Origin: Anoplolepis gracilipes | Lineage: Eukaryota > Arthropoda > Insecta > Hymenoptera > Formicidae | DNA length: 64,000 nucleotides | Direction of reading: 5' to 3' | NCBI RefSeq assembly: GCF_047496725.1 | Contig: NC_132977.1 | Coordinates: 3,629,501 to 3,693,500 of the forward strand | Part shown: one piece after another, positions 1 to 13,519 of the stretch | How the letters are laid out: each line of letters starts with the position of its first letter | Position numbering within the stretch: position 1 is the first letter of the stretch | Made by a program: the position numbers and the translations under genes | The notes under the pieces: model-generated | Seen by the model: only the letters and a program-made list of their open reading frames with translations | What the model was told of the DNA's origin: nothing | The model's database searches: none

Positions 1-2040
1 GTATTACATAGAAACGTACCAGAGCGACCTTCATAATTATGGCACCTGAAACACGCATGTGATAATCAAGAGAATTTGGTATAAAGCTTTCCGTTCTGAC
101 GTAAATTCGTTAGCGTCACGCTAAGCGGTATAACACGCGCACGAACGCAAGTATTGAGAAATACGTCAAATTTCCAAGAGAAAAAAACGTTTTAAAACGC
201 ACCTTCTTATTCTTATCGTATCTAGTCAAAAAATGCCACGTACAAAAAAAAAGAAAGCATAGAGCAATATAATTATTTTTACTGATACATAAATAAATTT
301 AAATATAATATATTTTAAAATATTATAAAATATATATTTATATAGTTTAAAAATCTGCAATTTTTTACAAATATTTCTGGCAGTTATTTTATAAAAGTTG
401 GTGTCTTTAATTTTTATTTTTATTCCAAGTGTTTTGTAATTTTCAATATTTTTTTATTACTTAAATTTTGATGGGTTTTTCCGGTTTTTAATAAGTGCTA
501 AATCGCATAGCTGGTGGTTTATTAAATTTAATTACACAAATCGACAAAAGGGGGGAAAAGATTCATTAGACATAACCGGAGCTAAAAATAACATTCTAAC
601 AGCGTCGCGCCTTAGTCATGTCTCGTTTCGATCCATCTTTGCACATGACACCATCATTTACTGGCGTCAACCCCCTCCGTTATTTAAAGATGGAACGGGA
701 CTCGTGTTATGTTATAGAGCCGCCTGTTTTATTCCGCCTGCGTGGGATGTCTGTGACAACGCATCTTTAAGAAGATCCCTTGCTCCCTCTATTTTTTACA
801 CGGACTATATTTTTTTACACGGACTGTTGTACTCGTAAATATTCAACGGGTGCAAGTACGTACATCTACCTACGCAGACTTTGCCGCCTACTATCGCCAT
901 AATGCGATCTTTTTTACCACATGCAAAATTACGCTAATGCAATATCATAAAAGGCGCTCCCCGGACGGTCTTCTTTCACGTTGAACATAAAATTACGAGG
1001 AAAGAGGCAGCGCCAGAAATTCAATGCACCTAACTCTTAAAATCGCACACGTAAAAAGAGAGACGTTATGTAACAGTTATTTATCTTACTGTTGTATATT
1101 TCACGAATTTACTTGCAAATTATTAAAAATTTTTATATCAATAAAATAATCTGCACAATCTGTATCCATTTATTAAATATATGCTGCTTCTAAAAATTAA
1201 TAATTATACTTTTATTTGGTTTGAAAAAAACCTTGCGGCTTCAAAATCATTTAATTTAAATTATTTTTTGTTTCAAAATTTTCCAATTTAACTCTGCGTA
1301 TGTGTACGTGTGTGTTACATCTCAAAACAAAAATTAAAATTTATTAAGATTTCAATTTACTCATGATACTCGGAGGATTCTCGCAGCATCCTTGAAACTC
1401 ATCTAAGCATACGCGCGAGACTAATCATTAAAATATTAAATTACACTTAATTAAAGGCGACAAGTCGCCTCGTGTCCTTCGTCAAAACAATCAGAACGCA
1501 ATTCGAAGGACAATAGCGTGATGAATCTCACGGTCGAATAGCGAGACAATAGATGCATTTCTACATTCCCTTCAATTGTCATATCGACCATGATATCGGG
1601 CGTAGAAGGGCGACATTCGTTTCTGTGAATACCGAAATAGAAGCTTTTGACACATTGGGTGTGGAAGAGCGATAACAAATGTACGAAAGAGCCGAATTCT
1701 TCGCGCGCATTCGCCAAAATCACGTACAATGTTGTCGTATTTATTCGCCGCTTTTCGGTGAAGAAATTCCAAATTCAACGAAAGTTTCGAGTTTCTAAAA
1801 GAAATAATCTCTCGAATATAAATCTCGGATGGAATTTTGATATTTTGCCCGCGTAGTCGGGAATATAGATGGTGACTTTGAAGTCTGAAGATGATCATTT
1901 TTTGAGGCTTTCCGTGTGTAAATATAACCGATCAAAAAGACATTAGACACTTTGCATGATTTCGGAAAAGAAAAATGTTACATAAAAAGAAATGGAGATA
2001 TTTATTTTACTGGTGCAAAATAACTATAGCTAATATGTGA

Positions 2041-2076
<36 letters not shown>

Positions 2077-4314
2077 ATCCAGTTTCTTAAAATTAATTTA
2101 CCCGAAGAAAAAAAATGCTATTGATTATTATAATTATTATGATTTTGAATATACTTGTAATTATAATATTAGTATATATTTGTAATTATAATATGTGTAT
2201 ATTAAGATTCTAAATTTGCAGACTCTTGATTATTAAAAGCATAAAGTTCAAGCTTGACTTAAGTTTTCATAGAAATTTGTTGCGACATAAATAGAATTAG
2301 TTTCAAGTCCGTCCAGGAAAAGTTCCAGAGCTTAATGTAATGTGCCGGAAAGATTCCGTGCGGTCAATGCCAGCCATATTATGCATGTTAGAAAATGACC
2401 GCGCATATAAGTGGAAGCACACAACGCGATCGATGATGCCGTGCTTATATCTTGAAAAAGTTGGAGGTGAAAGCCTTCTTCTTTCTTTGCTTTTTTCGCT
2501 CTCCTTCTCTCGTTCCTAATATATATATCAATATCTTTCTAAGAAAAACTGGAACAGTCCTAACACCACTGGGTATTTCTTTGATAGATTGTCCGCGGAG
2601 ATTTCGCAAAATTGATGCCAGATCCTTCGAAGTGTCTCCCAGCAACAGATTCAATTTGGCTTTGTGTTTTTCGCGATGTACACAGTCGTACTTTATTTTG
2701 TATTGTATGTTGCTTCTTTATCTTTAAAATCATCTTGTCATATAAGATTCTCCATTTTATTTTTTAAACATATGTCGTGGTTTTTAAGCTCTCTTTTTCT
2801 AGAATTTATTCCTGTTTTTATTTTGTCATGTGTGTTCCATTTCCGTTTACTGAAATTGATATAATACAGATTCCGAAGTAATATTATAACGTCGCTACGT
2901 TTTATTGGACATAACGATTTATAGAAAATAGGATGACTTTGAAGGATTATCGACGTCATTGATTGCTTTTCATGAACTCGAAGAATGGTCATTTGCGAGA
3001 AGATTCATTGTGAATTAATCGAATGCCACAGGCATCAGCTGCCAGGTTAACACGCGATTAAAAAATCGCGAGCGACGTCGCGCTAGTCGGTAAAGTATTT
3101 TGCATAAAGCGTCGTCTCCCAACGGCCTTTCAGAATAAATTTATAAAGCAACATGAAATTATGCAAATATGAATTTCTCGCTCGTACATGCATACAAGAA
3201 TATATTAAATGTCTAAATTTTTTTTTTTTTTTTTTTTTTTTTCATATAAATCATATTCGTCAAAAGAGACGCCAAACGATCGCAGTCAGCGTGATTTAAC
3301 AGCATTCAAAATTAATAAAATTTAATTATATACGAGTAAAAAGATCAATAATATGTGTAATTAAATTCCATAAATAAAGCGAATGTCCATGTAATTATCG
3401 TTTTAAATCCTATAGCGTGTTGTCTCTGCCGCGCACGCAAAAAAGTGCGCGTCACTCTTCCCAGAACTGTAAACACGTTTATATACTGTGTAAAATAAAA
3501 AATGCAACGTCGACATTTTAACGTCGCGTGTAAACTTTAAGATTGCAAGTTAATTAACTTTAGCGAGTCGTCAGGAGGTTTTCGCAACGACCATCGAGCT
3601 AATCACATTTCCAATTACTGGACGACGGAAAAATTGTGTCCGCTCCGTCGTTTTCCCTCCGCGGACTCATAACCGAATCATCCCCTCGTTCTCTTCTGGT
3701 CGTTTCGAAATTCAGGTTAACCGCGCTTATATAGAACAACACATCGAAGCATTCATGTGTAGAAATCCCGCGAATCCCTGACCTATATCCCTTAAAACAT
3801 CGTATCGCCATTACATGCGCCTCTCGTTCACATACGAATATATATATAATATATATATATATACAAATACACTTGTGTTGCATGTGGATGTAATGTCTCC
3901 TCCTCGAGATAGGGAATGACCGTGGAATGGCGTGTGCTCTTATTCGTAAAAGGGGACCCGTTTCCTTTACGGATAAGCCACTTCCGCGACGGAAGCCCGA
4001 CGTTTCTCCCGACGCGACGTTGGAATCCGATAAAATTTCGGTCCGAGAAACTCACCCCGTTTTCACTGGCGTGTGAAGAAGAGATCGCGAAGAAACGCGA
4101 GCTTACGTATGAGTTATTCCGGGCTTAGAGAGACGGTGCCATTAGGAAATTTTATCAGGGAAGCACTTTTGAAAAGGGGGAAAAGAGAGTTTCCGTGTGT
4201 TATCGTAAATATAATTTTTGAGTTTTCTGATTTTCCTAGAAACTATCTCACGATGTAATAGCAAATTTAAGCTTGTGGTATATTTTGTAGTCCCAAGTTG
4301 TAATATAAATGATT

Positions 4315-4318
4315 CGCT

Positions 4319-4384
<66 letters not shown>
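4315..4384. repeat. (CT)n microsatellite
   Basis: A nearly pure CT dinucleotide run of about 60 bases, with T-rich imperfections at both ends. It generates artificial Ser-Leu open frames on one strand and Glu-Arg frames on the other, which should not be read as genes. Confidence 0.95.
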
Positions 4385-4386
<2 letters not shown>

Positions 4387-7300
4387 CATTTAACATTTCT
4401 TTCTTTTTTCATATCATAAAATAATAACAAATGCTGCTAAAATATATTTTTGCTTTTGGACATTTTTTACGTAACATGAGGCTCTGAGCTTCAATTTTAA
4501 TTTGTATGTAAATTTTGAATATATTGCAATAAAAAAATATGCTGATAAAATGTTTTGTTTGTGATATTTATTAACATATAATATTATTTTATGTAACATC
4601 GTTTAATTTTTATTAGAAAAATGTAATTTACCGTTTAATCGACTGTTTTCATTCCTACTTTAAAACACGTTGAATTAAAAGCAATTTTAACTTGTCATTA
4701 CGCTGAAAATTACATCGCTTTCTCCCAGGTTTCGTAGAAAGCTCGCATCGAAATTTTCCGCGTCACAATCTCTAGTGAGAAAATTACGCATCCCTATATG
4801 ACAGTGAACGCGCGTAACACAAGATAGAGTCTATATCGTGATTACGTAATGGAATAGAAGTTCTCCGAGTAAGTTCTCTAAGTCGCTTTAGTTTCAGACT
4901 CAGTTTAGTTTATCACGAATGTGGAAGTGGCTACAAGACGCGAGCTTGTAGAAGAGCATTGCGGGGGTAAACTTGGAATCCGATTATAGAGTTTTCAAGC
5001 TCGATTTCCGTATCGGTCCCATTCAGTCTCACGCAAGTTAATTACTTATTACGTGCCCTCAGACACGAATGCCAGTCTCTAACAAATATATACATATGTG
5101 GCACATTGGATTTAATGAAAGTGCCAAGGTGGCCAATCTCAGCTCGTATCTTCGCGCGATTGTAAAATGACGTAGAGTTATTTTATGTATACATTATATT
5201 CACAATTTGCAAGATAATCACGTACCAATTATTCTGAACAATTGTATATATTAATAAGCGAGTTGTATTTGCGATCGGAAAAGGACTTTAGCTCAGCTTT
5301 ATATATTTACTTATTGAACATTTTTAATTGTTCATGTTAAATGTTTTAAAGAAGTTTAATCTGTTGCAATAAATGTTTAATTAACTGAAGCTCTTTAATC
5401 ATTCATGTTACGTAAATAATAAACGATCCGATAAAATTCATTTTGCGAAAGAGCTCTTCGTATAAATTACGTGCGAAATTACAAAATAAAATGTAAAGTT
5501 CTCGCTGTACTAGCGATACGTAAAGAGCATAACCTTTCGTTAAAAAATGTAAGCTGAAGTTATAGAAAACAAAATTTATTTTAACGACGATTTAGTTTTT
5601 AAATTGGATCCAATTTTATTACGCAATTTTTATTTATCTTTCTATGAAAAGATATATATGTAGATATGATTGAAAGGAAATAAAATAAAGACTGTTATTA
5701 CATCTTCGCTAGAATGGCTTACGAGCGATTTCTTGCAAATGTTTCTAGCAAGAAGTTGGCGATCAAACGAAGCTGATTCCAAGTTGGAATACGTCCAGGA
5801 ACTTTTAACTAATAACAACCGGCAGAGAGGCGTTCGGCTGCCGATTCAAGCTTATTCCGTCGACGAAATTAATCTTCATCTCGCGCCAGTCGAATTCTGT
5901 TACAATCTCGCTCTTATCGATTGTGGCTACGCAACGTGAAATTATTATTATTTTCAATATAATAGAGTAATCGTCTGTTTGATAAATTATTTTATTATTT
6001 GATTATTTTATCTATTTAATAATTATTTTTATTAAAATATATTTCATATATTTTATTAATATAGTTTATTAATAAAATATATGAAATATAAAAAAATATC
6101 AACTACTTGCTAAATTATTTTATTGTGAGGATTTAAATGATTCCTACTCATTATACTTATATCGAATGTTTAATTAACAAAAAAGTTTTTTGTTAAAATT
6201 TTGCAGAAGTAATTAAAATCAAACGTTTTCTTTTTATTATACGAACCAACGTTTGTTGTGTATATAGAAGTTTTCCGGTAGCAAACTTTATCGATTTCGC
6301 CGTAACTTTTTTCACCTTATCAAACACTCGTTCAACTCTCATCGCCATGACGATACATCACGTGAAGAAATTCGCGTGTTTTGTTGGCGATGATACACTG
6401 CCAATGCCATTTGCGAGAAAATTTTCAAGTGTACACTCTTGGATTTAATAGGAATAATTGAATGCATCGGTAAACTCGCGATGGGGAAAATTAGCTATAA
6501 TTTTAATGTCGGATGTTTTTGACGATAGCGCGCACATTTATACGTGTATATGTATGTATATATCGAAGGAATTTAATTTAATATTATATATTATAAAAGC
6601 ATAATTTAAAATTAATTATTGTGTATGTGCGCGCGCGCAAGCGATTGACGCGTAATTAAATTACGAAAACAGAATATTATTAGTTGGCGCCGTTCTCTTT
6701 AATTTAATAAATTACACGGAATATTTAATCAACGTCCGAAGAATCATATCTGTCGAGGTTACTGACGGAAATATCTGGGAGCAATTTACCGCGGTAAATT
6801 CCTCGCGCAATGAATATGTCGATCGCAATATTTGCGGTTTATGTAGAGACTATTATACGCATAGTAACTATTATATTATACGTATGTAGTTGCTTAGCCT
6901 CCACGTCACGTCATGTGAGCGAGATGTATAGTTTATCGCGTCGCATACGAATAGCAAGTTCAAGTTCTTGCATTAACCAACAGCCGAGCCAACAGGCGGA
7001 CAATCGAAGATGCGTATTCTATGTCGATGGTAGCATTTATTTCCGGAATACGACCTCCGCGCGAGTGAATCATTCTTTAGATCGAAATGTATACACAGGT
7101 ATAAATATATACCCACGTGTGTCGTCTATATTGAATTGCTAACTTTTTCTTGTGTAACATTTCTCCCCGCGTCGAGAACAACGCTCTCGAGTATAATCGA
7201 AACTCGCTTTGCAGAAAATGTTTCCCGAACAAAAATGTATATATATGTAAAAAAAAAATATATATATATATATATTTTTACCAAATTTTTGTGTGAAATA

Positions 7301-7660
7301 AAACAGCTGCAAAAATGGATGTAAAAAAGTAATCGTGTTAAGTTGATTTATTTTCTGGGCGTTTGATACATCATCGCGTGCTTGATACATCGATGTCAGG
7401 GGTCGCGATGCGCATCGTGATATTATGAGATTAATTCGCGATGGCCCGTGGATCCGTTGGACGTTAATAAACGGGCCTTTAGATTAGTGCCAAACACATT
7501 CCGCCAAATCAGCGTCAATGTCGCGTGTTCAGGTTGGTTACACTCGGAAGATGATATGAGAACTCGAGTTTAGCGAACGTCGCTTTAAAGCGGCCAATTT
7601 GCGTATGTCAGCTCAAACTACCGGAATACTTGCCTCAAAATATGATTTCGACGTAGATAA

Positions 7661-7700
<40 letters not shown>

Positions 7701-7701
7701 A
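7661..7701. repeat. (GA)n microsatellite
   Basis: A GA dinucleotide run of about 40 bases with one GATA interruption. It lies about 170 bases upstream of the large foldback element. Confidence 0.9.
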
Positions 7702-7873
7702 AATCAGTGTATGATACAATCAGGAAATTCGATTTATACTCGTGTGCGTGTAATTGAACAAAGTAGTATGTAAATTTCAAGAGGCGACGCAATTATTTAT
7801 CGTGCAGATTAAGTTATAACTCGCAAGTATGGGAATGTCATACAAAATTTTTAAATAAAATAATAATATTAAA

Positions 7874-8832
7874 CAGAGTGGCACATATAACTCTTAACTC
7901 GAAAACTATGCCATCGATTTTAAAGATTTAAGTCTTAAATTGTATGGATTTGATGAGCCTTCAAACGTGAATGCAAGTTGGTTTCTAAATCTCGATTACG
8001 TGGGTGGAGATAATTTTAAAATTTAAACTAAAATAAAAACTATACAAAATTACATTTTTAAATTTTTGAGAGAAAATAACTTATTGTTAGTTTTATCCAA
8101 AACATTTTTTATCAAATGCTTTTGAAAAAATATGACAGTTTCAACTTGAAGCGCAGAAATAATCGCACATAATCACAATATTTTATTCTGATTTATTCAA
8201 TTTATTAAATGTTCCTACATAAATTTGTAAACGTTTATTTGTCCAAATGAACAAAATATTCCTGATCTTTGCTTTATTTATATATTCTTTCGTCGTCAAC
8301 AGTTCAAACATAACATCGTTTTTCATTAAAAAAATATATATTTCTTGTTAAAATATGCAACGCTTCAGTGAGTCGCGAAATGTTATCAAAATGTTAGGAA
8401 TACTTTGTTAATTCAGAGAAATAAATGTTTACAAATTTATACAGAACATCTGGGACATTTAATAAATTAAATAAATTAGAGTAGAGTGTTGTGATTTTAA
8501 TTTTGTATGATTATTCCCGTGCTTCAAGTAATGATAAAACTTCAAACTGTTATATTTTTTTATAGAAATATTTGACACAAAATGTTTTGAATAAAACTAA
8601 ATTGTTTTCTTCCATAGAATCCAAAAATGCAATTTTGCATAGAAATTTTTATTAAAAATTTTAAAATTAACCCCGTTTCTTCCACGTAATAGGGGTTTGG
8701 AAATCAAATTTCATTCATGTTGGAAGGCCCATTAGATCCATACAATTCCAAAACTAAATCTTTAAAATCGATGGCATAGTTTTCTAGGTATTAAAAGTTG
8801 TTCAGCTGTTAAGAGCTATGTAAGCCACCCTG
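7874..8832. mobile_element. Full-length foldback element, about 959 bp, non-coding
   Basis: The left end starts CAGAGTGGCACATATAACTC and the right end closes with GAGCTATGTAAGCCACCCTG, which is its imperfect reverse complement. The symmetry continues inward: AAAACTATGCCATCGATTTT near 7903 is matched by AAAATCGATGGCATAGTTTT near 8764, and further inward matches reach the centre (for example AATAAATGTTTACAAATTTA against TAAATTTGTAAACGTTTATT). The element is therefore essentially one imperfect hairpin with arms of roughly 470 bases. It has no coding capacity. Ends beginning CAGGGTG are shared with another element family in this window, but the interior differs. The superfamily cannot be assigned by eye. 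Confidence 0.8.
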
Positions 8833-11819
8833 TATATATTTGTACAGTGAATAAAACGATGCGAAAGTAGTTGAACAAAGAAATTTCTGAAATAATAGCG
8901 ATACTATTCACGCTATTCACGTAAACGTTTTTCTCTCTCTCTCTCTTTCTCTTTCTCTCTCTCTCTCTTATATTTTATATAATACTTTTAATAAAAGGAC
9001 GCACTAAATTACGATTATGTAACGTTGACGTAATGTTGTTACAGATTCCTGACACAATTATCTACGAGTAAAACGCTCGAGTGTGAAAAGCAACGTGATA
9101 TCCTGACTGCTGGAAATGCGATCAAAAATTGATGGCAAGAGATACAGTGCCAACGTCGGAGAAAATCATTGATGATCCTTTGGAAATTAGTTTCCAACTT
9201 AGCCTGAAGGAAAAGCTCGTTCCAAATTATCCTTCGTTCTCTTTACGTAGGTTTACTAAAGTGTAAGTTACTTTAGATTAGAGACATTTAAATAATTAAG
9301 GACGACAAAGTTAATATTAAAGTGTTGGAAGATTCAAATTCTTTCTTCTTTTAAGAAATATGAATATTACATTTTACTCTTGGTACGCAGATTAAATATT
9401 AAAAAATTTAAGATATCTAGGATATATCTCTAAAATATTCAATAAAAAATTTAATATGATGGTCTGTACGACACTCTGTGATATCAATGAAATGCATATA
9501 AGTACTTCAACTATAAATGTTTGATTTCGTTTTACATCTATTTTCAAGTCTGTTGGTTTAAAAAGATGTGTAAAATATTTGACTTTCAAATATAGTCTAT
9601 CTTTTGACTCACACTCTCTCTTACATTCTATTTCATTAAAATTTTACCATTCGTATTAACGCTTACTTGTGTTTCATATTCATGTAAATGTCCAACATAA
9701 CATAAAAACCACATATTTATAATTTTTAAAATATTTTTTCTAGAAGAGAAGGTGAAGCAAATTTTTTAAAAATTAATAATAAGTTTTGTGTCTTGAATTT
9801 CGATTTTTTTTTTCCTTTGAAAAGAATGACACGTTATCATAATGTGATTCAATATCATAAGCTGTGTTGGCAGCCGCATCGCAAGATTAAAAAATAATAA
9901 AACCGTGTTAAAATAACGTTATCTTTTTTTTATATTAAAAGATTTTTAATTTTTATTAAATAAAAAAAAAGCCACACTAATTTTCCTCTGCAAATCGACT
10001 TTGTAAAACCACAGAATCGAGAACCGAGAAATAATTGCGTCCTGGAATTTTAGTTTAATTAACCCTGGATATTTATCATAGCAAAGTTTACTTTATTAGT
10101 CAGCAACCGAGAGAGGGAAAGCTGCCTCGTTCTCTTTATCCCACAAAAAAGGGAGCCTTCGAATTAAAGCGCTGGCACGCCACGTTGCCACGTTTTTTGC
10201 ACACTCGAGGGAGCTTTGCCGAGAAGTACAACAAGTCGCCCGTGTCCAGCAGTTTGGATGCCGCGCAAATTCCCCAGCAGCAACTTGTAGCTGTCAAGCA
10301 AGTATATTTCCGACGCTTTTCCCAGGAACACGAGGGAAAAGCAAGCATGGCGATGGTATATCGAGTTGTACAATTCAATTGCAAGAAACTATTTTTTCTT
10401 TTTGGAAAAAAAAAAAAAAATGTTGCGACGCAAGGAAAGAAAAATTAGTCGACAGTTACAAATTCCATTCCGCTGAAAGATAACTTATCTCCCTCTGTTA
10501 CGTAAAATAAAACTTTTGTTTTACGCGCGCGATACATGTATGCGTGAAAGTGAAACTTCCTTTGGTAAGACATTTATTTTACGTATTTTGTTCATTTTTA
10601 TTCGCAAAAATTGCATTTATAGAGAAATATTTAAATCGACGAAATATTGTATAAAACAGAAACCGCTAACTGCATCGGATAATCCGCCGCAGGGTATGTA
10701 TGCACCAAGAATAAACGTGACAATATGGCGAAACGCAGCGAGTATCGGACATCGTCAGCAATGGAACGAAGTGCATTTTCGACGCCCACGCTAGCTGTCC
10801 CTCGGGGCGAGGATCGGCGGCGAAAGAAAGAAATGCCGCAAGAAACTTACGAGCTCTCTTTTTATTATACCACCAGCGATGTCCTTGCCGAGCTGCACTT
10901 CTCCCGACCACCTTGCGGTTACAGATTTTTCTCATCCCCCAGTTTTGCAAACCCTCGTTTAGCCGCTTTTTTCCCGGAAGTGTATCGATATAATTTTCCT
11001 AAGTACTCTTTTTTTTTGCGGTCTATTTTACACGTATATACATCACTCGCGAAACAATCGTGGAAATTCACTTTTGTTTGAAATCGGAAACCTATAAAAA
11101 ATATAAAATAAATTATAGACGGTATAAAGAATTGCCAACGATATAGAAAATAAATGGAAAGAAAGAGACAGAGAGAGAGAGAGAGAGAAAGAAACAGTTC
11201 GATGTCATTCTATACTTTATAAATCTACATCATCTATAATACATCTAGTTTCAAGCGAGATGCCTCGAGACTTCTTTCGGAATTTTCAGACATATAGTCT
11301 CGAAGATCTAACAGAAATTTAGCTGGTAGACGAAGCCAAGCTTAGTGCTTTTCTGGAATGATCTCACTGGGATCGCTTCATTCGATTTCCGCAGAGACCG
11401 ACTCCACTTTCGTTCAAGTACATACTCTTGCATTAATTTCTTACTCGGAAAATCTAATTTACCACACTTGTATGCCGCAAAAATTAGAATGTAATATGTA
11501 AGCATAACAATATTTTTGCAATTACATATTGAATAAATCTAGAAAAACATTTTTAAAGTCTTTTATAGATTAGATATAAAAATAATATATTATTATATAT
11601 ATCGTATGTTTAATGTTTGTTATTAAAAGCTATAAAATAAAATTGACAATTCTTGCTGTAAAATGATAAGTTCTGAAAAATGCATAAATAAATATTATAA
11701 AAGATAGATATGCTTTTCTTATTAAATAATTCAACTTGTTAATAATTCTATTTGACTAATTTAACTGGTAATTTAATTCATTTCTTTTAGCTCTTGTATA
11801 ATTTTATTTAATTTCAGAT

Positions 11820-11856
<37 letters not shown>

Positions 11857-12614
11857 TTTAAAAAGTTACATAAAAAATATTTTATTAAATATTTTTCGTT
11901 CTATTTGCATTTGTTTAATATATTATTTTTATTACGTATATATTTGGCCTCTTATATGATATATTCAGTATTAAAAATAAATGTATATTTTGTCCGTCCT
12001 TTAAAATTGTAATTAGTATTGTGTCCATCATATGTGACGGAATAATTATGTCAAATTTCGGAATGTGTAATAAAAATAAAAATGTGAATTTTGGCAAACT
12101 ATAAAGATAAAATAAATTATTAGATCGAAAGAATTTGCCGAGACGGTGTTGACAAAATGAGAAAAATCCGGACTTATCCAAGTGAATACATGAATCTCAT
12201 ATATTTGAAATAGTTTTCGCCGTATCGTGACTGCCTTTCACTGGGAACTGGCAGCAGGACGACAAGGGACACGATCGATGAACGCTGTTTCGCCATCTGT
12301 TCCCCGAACTGCTTAGGAACTTGATTCAACGCTCTACACTTCGTGCATAACTTATTTGAGAGGACGTGATAAACGTATTAGGATCGTTTTCATCGCTCGA
12401 CCAGTGGGCAAAGATTTACTAACTCGCACGCGAGCCATCGATTCTGTCTGTCCACTGTGTCTGAATAAATACTGAACATGTCAATCATCACCGCAAAAGT
12501 TTAGCTCGATCAATTCAGGATTACCATTTTACTCTTACTTGACAGAGATTGTCAAATAAGATGAAATATATGTAAGATGAACCCATAAATATGTACATTA
12601 GATCACGTGATTTT
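8833..12614. other. Gene-poor stretch, no recognised exon
   Basis: AT-rich sequence with a CT-rich run at 8935-8968, a poly-A at about 10409-10421, a GA run at about 11170-11188 and a (CT)n run at 11820-11851. The segment 10100-11000 is richer in GC than its surroundings and has longer open frames on both strands, but none resembles a protein family and no pair of splice sites supports them. Confidence 0.55.
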
Positions 12615-13519
12615 GCTCCGAAAAAAATTACGAAATTTCATATTTTGACAGTTTGAAAAAATTATTGATTGCCGCTCCGAGTTCCTCCTCCTTCGAATCT
12701 CTTTGAATGTAAAAATACAACAGTAGGATTTCCTTTTCGGATTTTAGAAGCTGTTTTATACAAATATTATTTAGAATTATCCAGTTTTACACTATCGACA
12801 TTATGTTATGCAATATAAGACAAAGCTTTCTCTTTTCAATATATGTATAAGTGACAGAAACTATAATAGAATTGAAAAGCAAGTTGATTGAAATCAAAGC
12901 TCTTTTGTATAATAGTTCCGTTTCATAGAAATGTTGTCAATTTGTAGGGCGATTAATGTCGACAGCACCGGTGAATAACTGCCGTTTAAAATGGAGAGAG
13001 TAAACTATCGACGGAATACATTGTCGATAATTATCACGTTGCATCTGCAACGTGTATCGCGATTTCGTCGTCCAGTTATGTCAGCATTGCCGATTGTCAC
13101 ACAAATTCATTATATCGATTTCGATTGTTATGTTCTTGCTCTGAAAGTAGCGTATGCATCTTTAATTAATTTTCATCTCGGACACAAGCGCTTCGAATCA
13201 CATCTAAATAATTAAAGCGAGCCTTCCCAAAGTGGAGACCTCGCGTGGAAAATCAAGCTCATTCAACGGAGGCATATATGTGAGAGTGCACTTCAAAGAG
13301 AGACGCGCCATGACCTGCATTCCATTCTTCATATTGTTTCTAGCAATGCGACTTTTCCTCATCGCGTGGCAAATGACAGCAAACTTTCGTGACGATACGA
13401 AGTAAACAACAACAACGGCGACACCATTTCGGATAATTCGAAGGAGGAGGAACTCGGAGCGGCAATCAATAATTTTTTCAAACTGTCAAAATATGAAATT
13501 TCGTAATTTTTTTCGGAGC
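12615..13519. repeat. Perfect 84-bp inverted repeat with 737-bp spacer
   Basis: The arm at 12615-12698 (starting GCTCCGAAAAAAATTACG) and the arm at 13436-13519 (ending CGTAATTTTTTTCGGAGC) are exact reverse complements over all 84 bases by my reading. Just outside the arms both sides reach a GATC after a short diverged stretch. The 737-base spacer has no recognisable gene. Perfect identity points to a recent event or to gene conversion between the arms; most other repeats in this window are clearly diverged. It may be a non-autonomous transposon or a rearrangement product. Confidence 0.85.

Larger units (their letters stand above)
1..7873. other. Gene-poor AT-rich stretch, no recognised exon
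   Basis: I read both strands and found no open frame that resembles a known protein or is bounded by convincing splice sites. The short open frames here have unbiased codon use and several are created by low-complexity sequence. The stretch contains a (TA)n run near 2046-2072, poly-T at 3218-3242, a long (CT)n run near 4326-4382 and a (GA)n run at about 7661-7701. It could be intergenic or the intron of a gene extending out of the window. Confidence 0.6.

Noticed and set aside
4142..4424. Ser-Leu and Glu-Arg repeat open frames
   Set aside because: They are direct translations of the (CT)n/(GA)n microsatellite.
10136..11081. Overlapping open frames of 82-118 codons in a GC-richer patch
   Set aside because: Frames are open on both strands at once with no family match or supporting splice sites.
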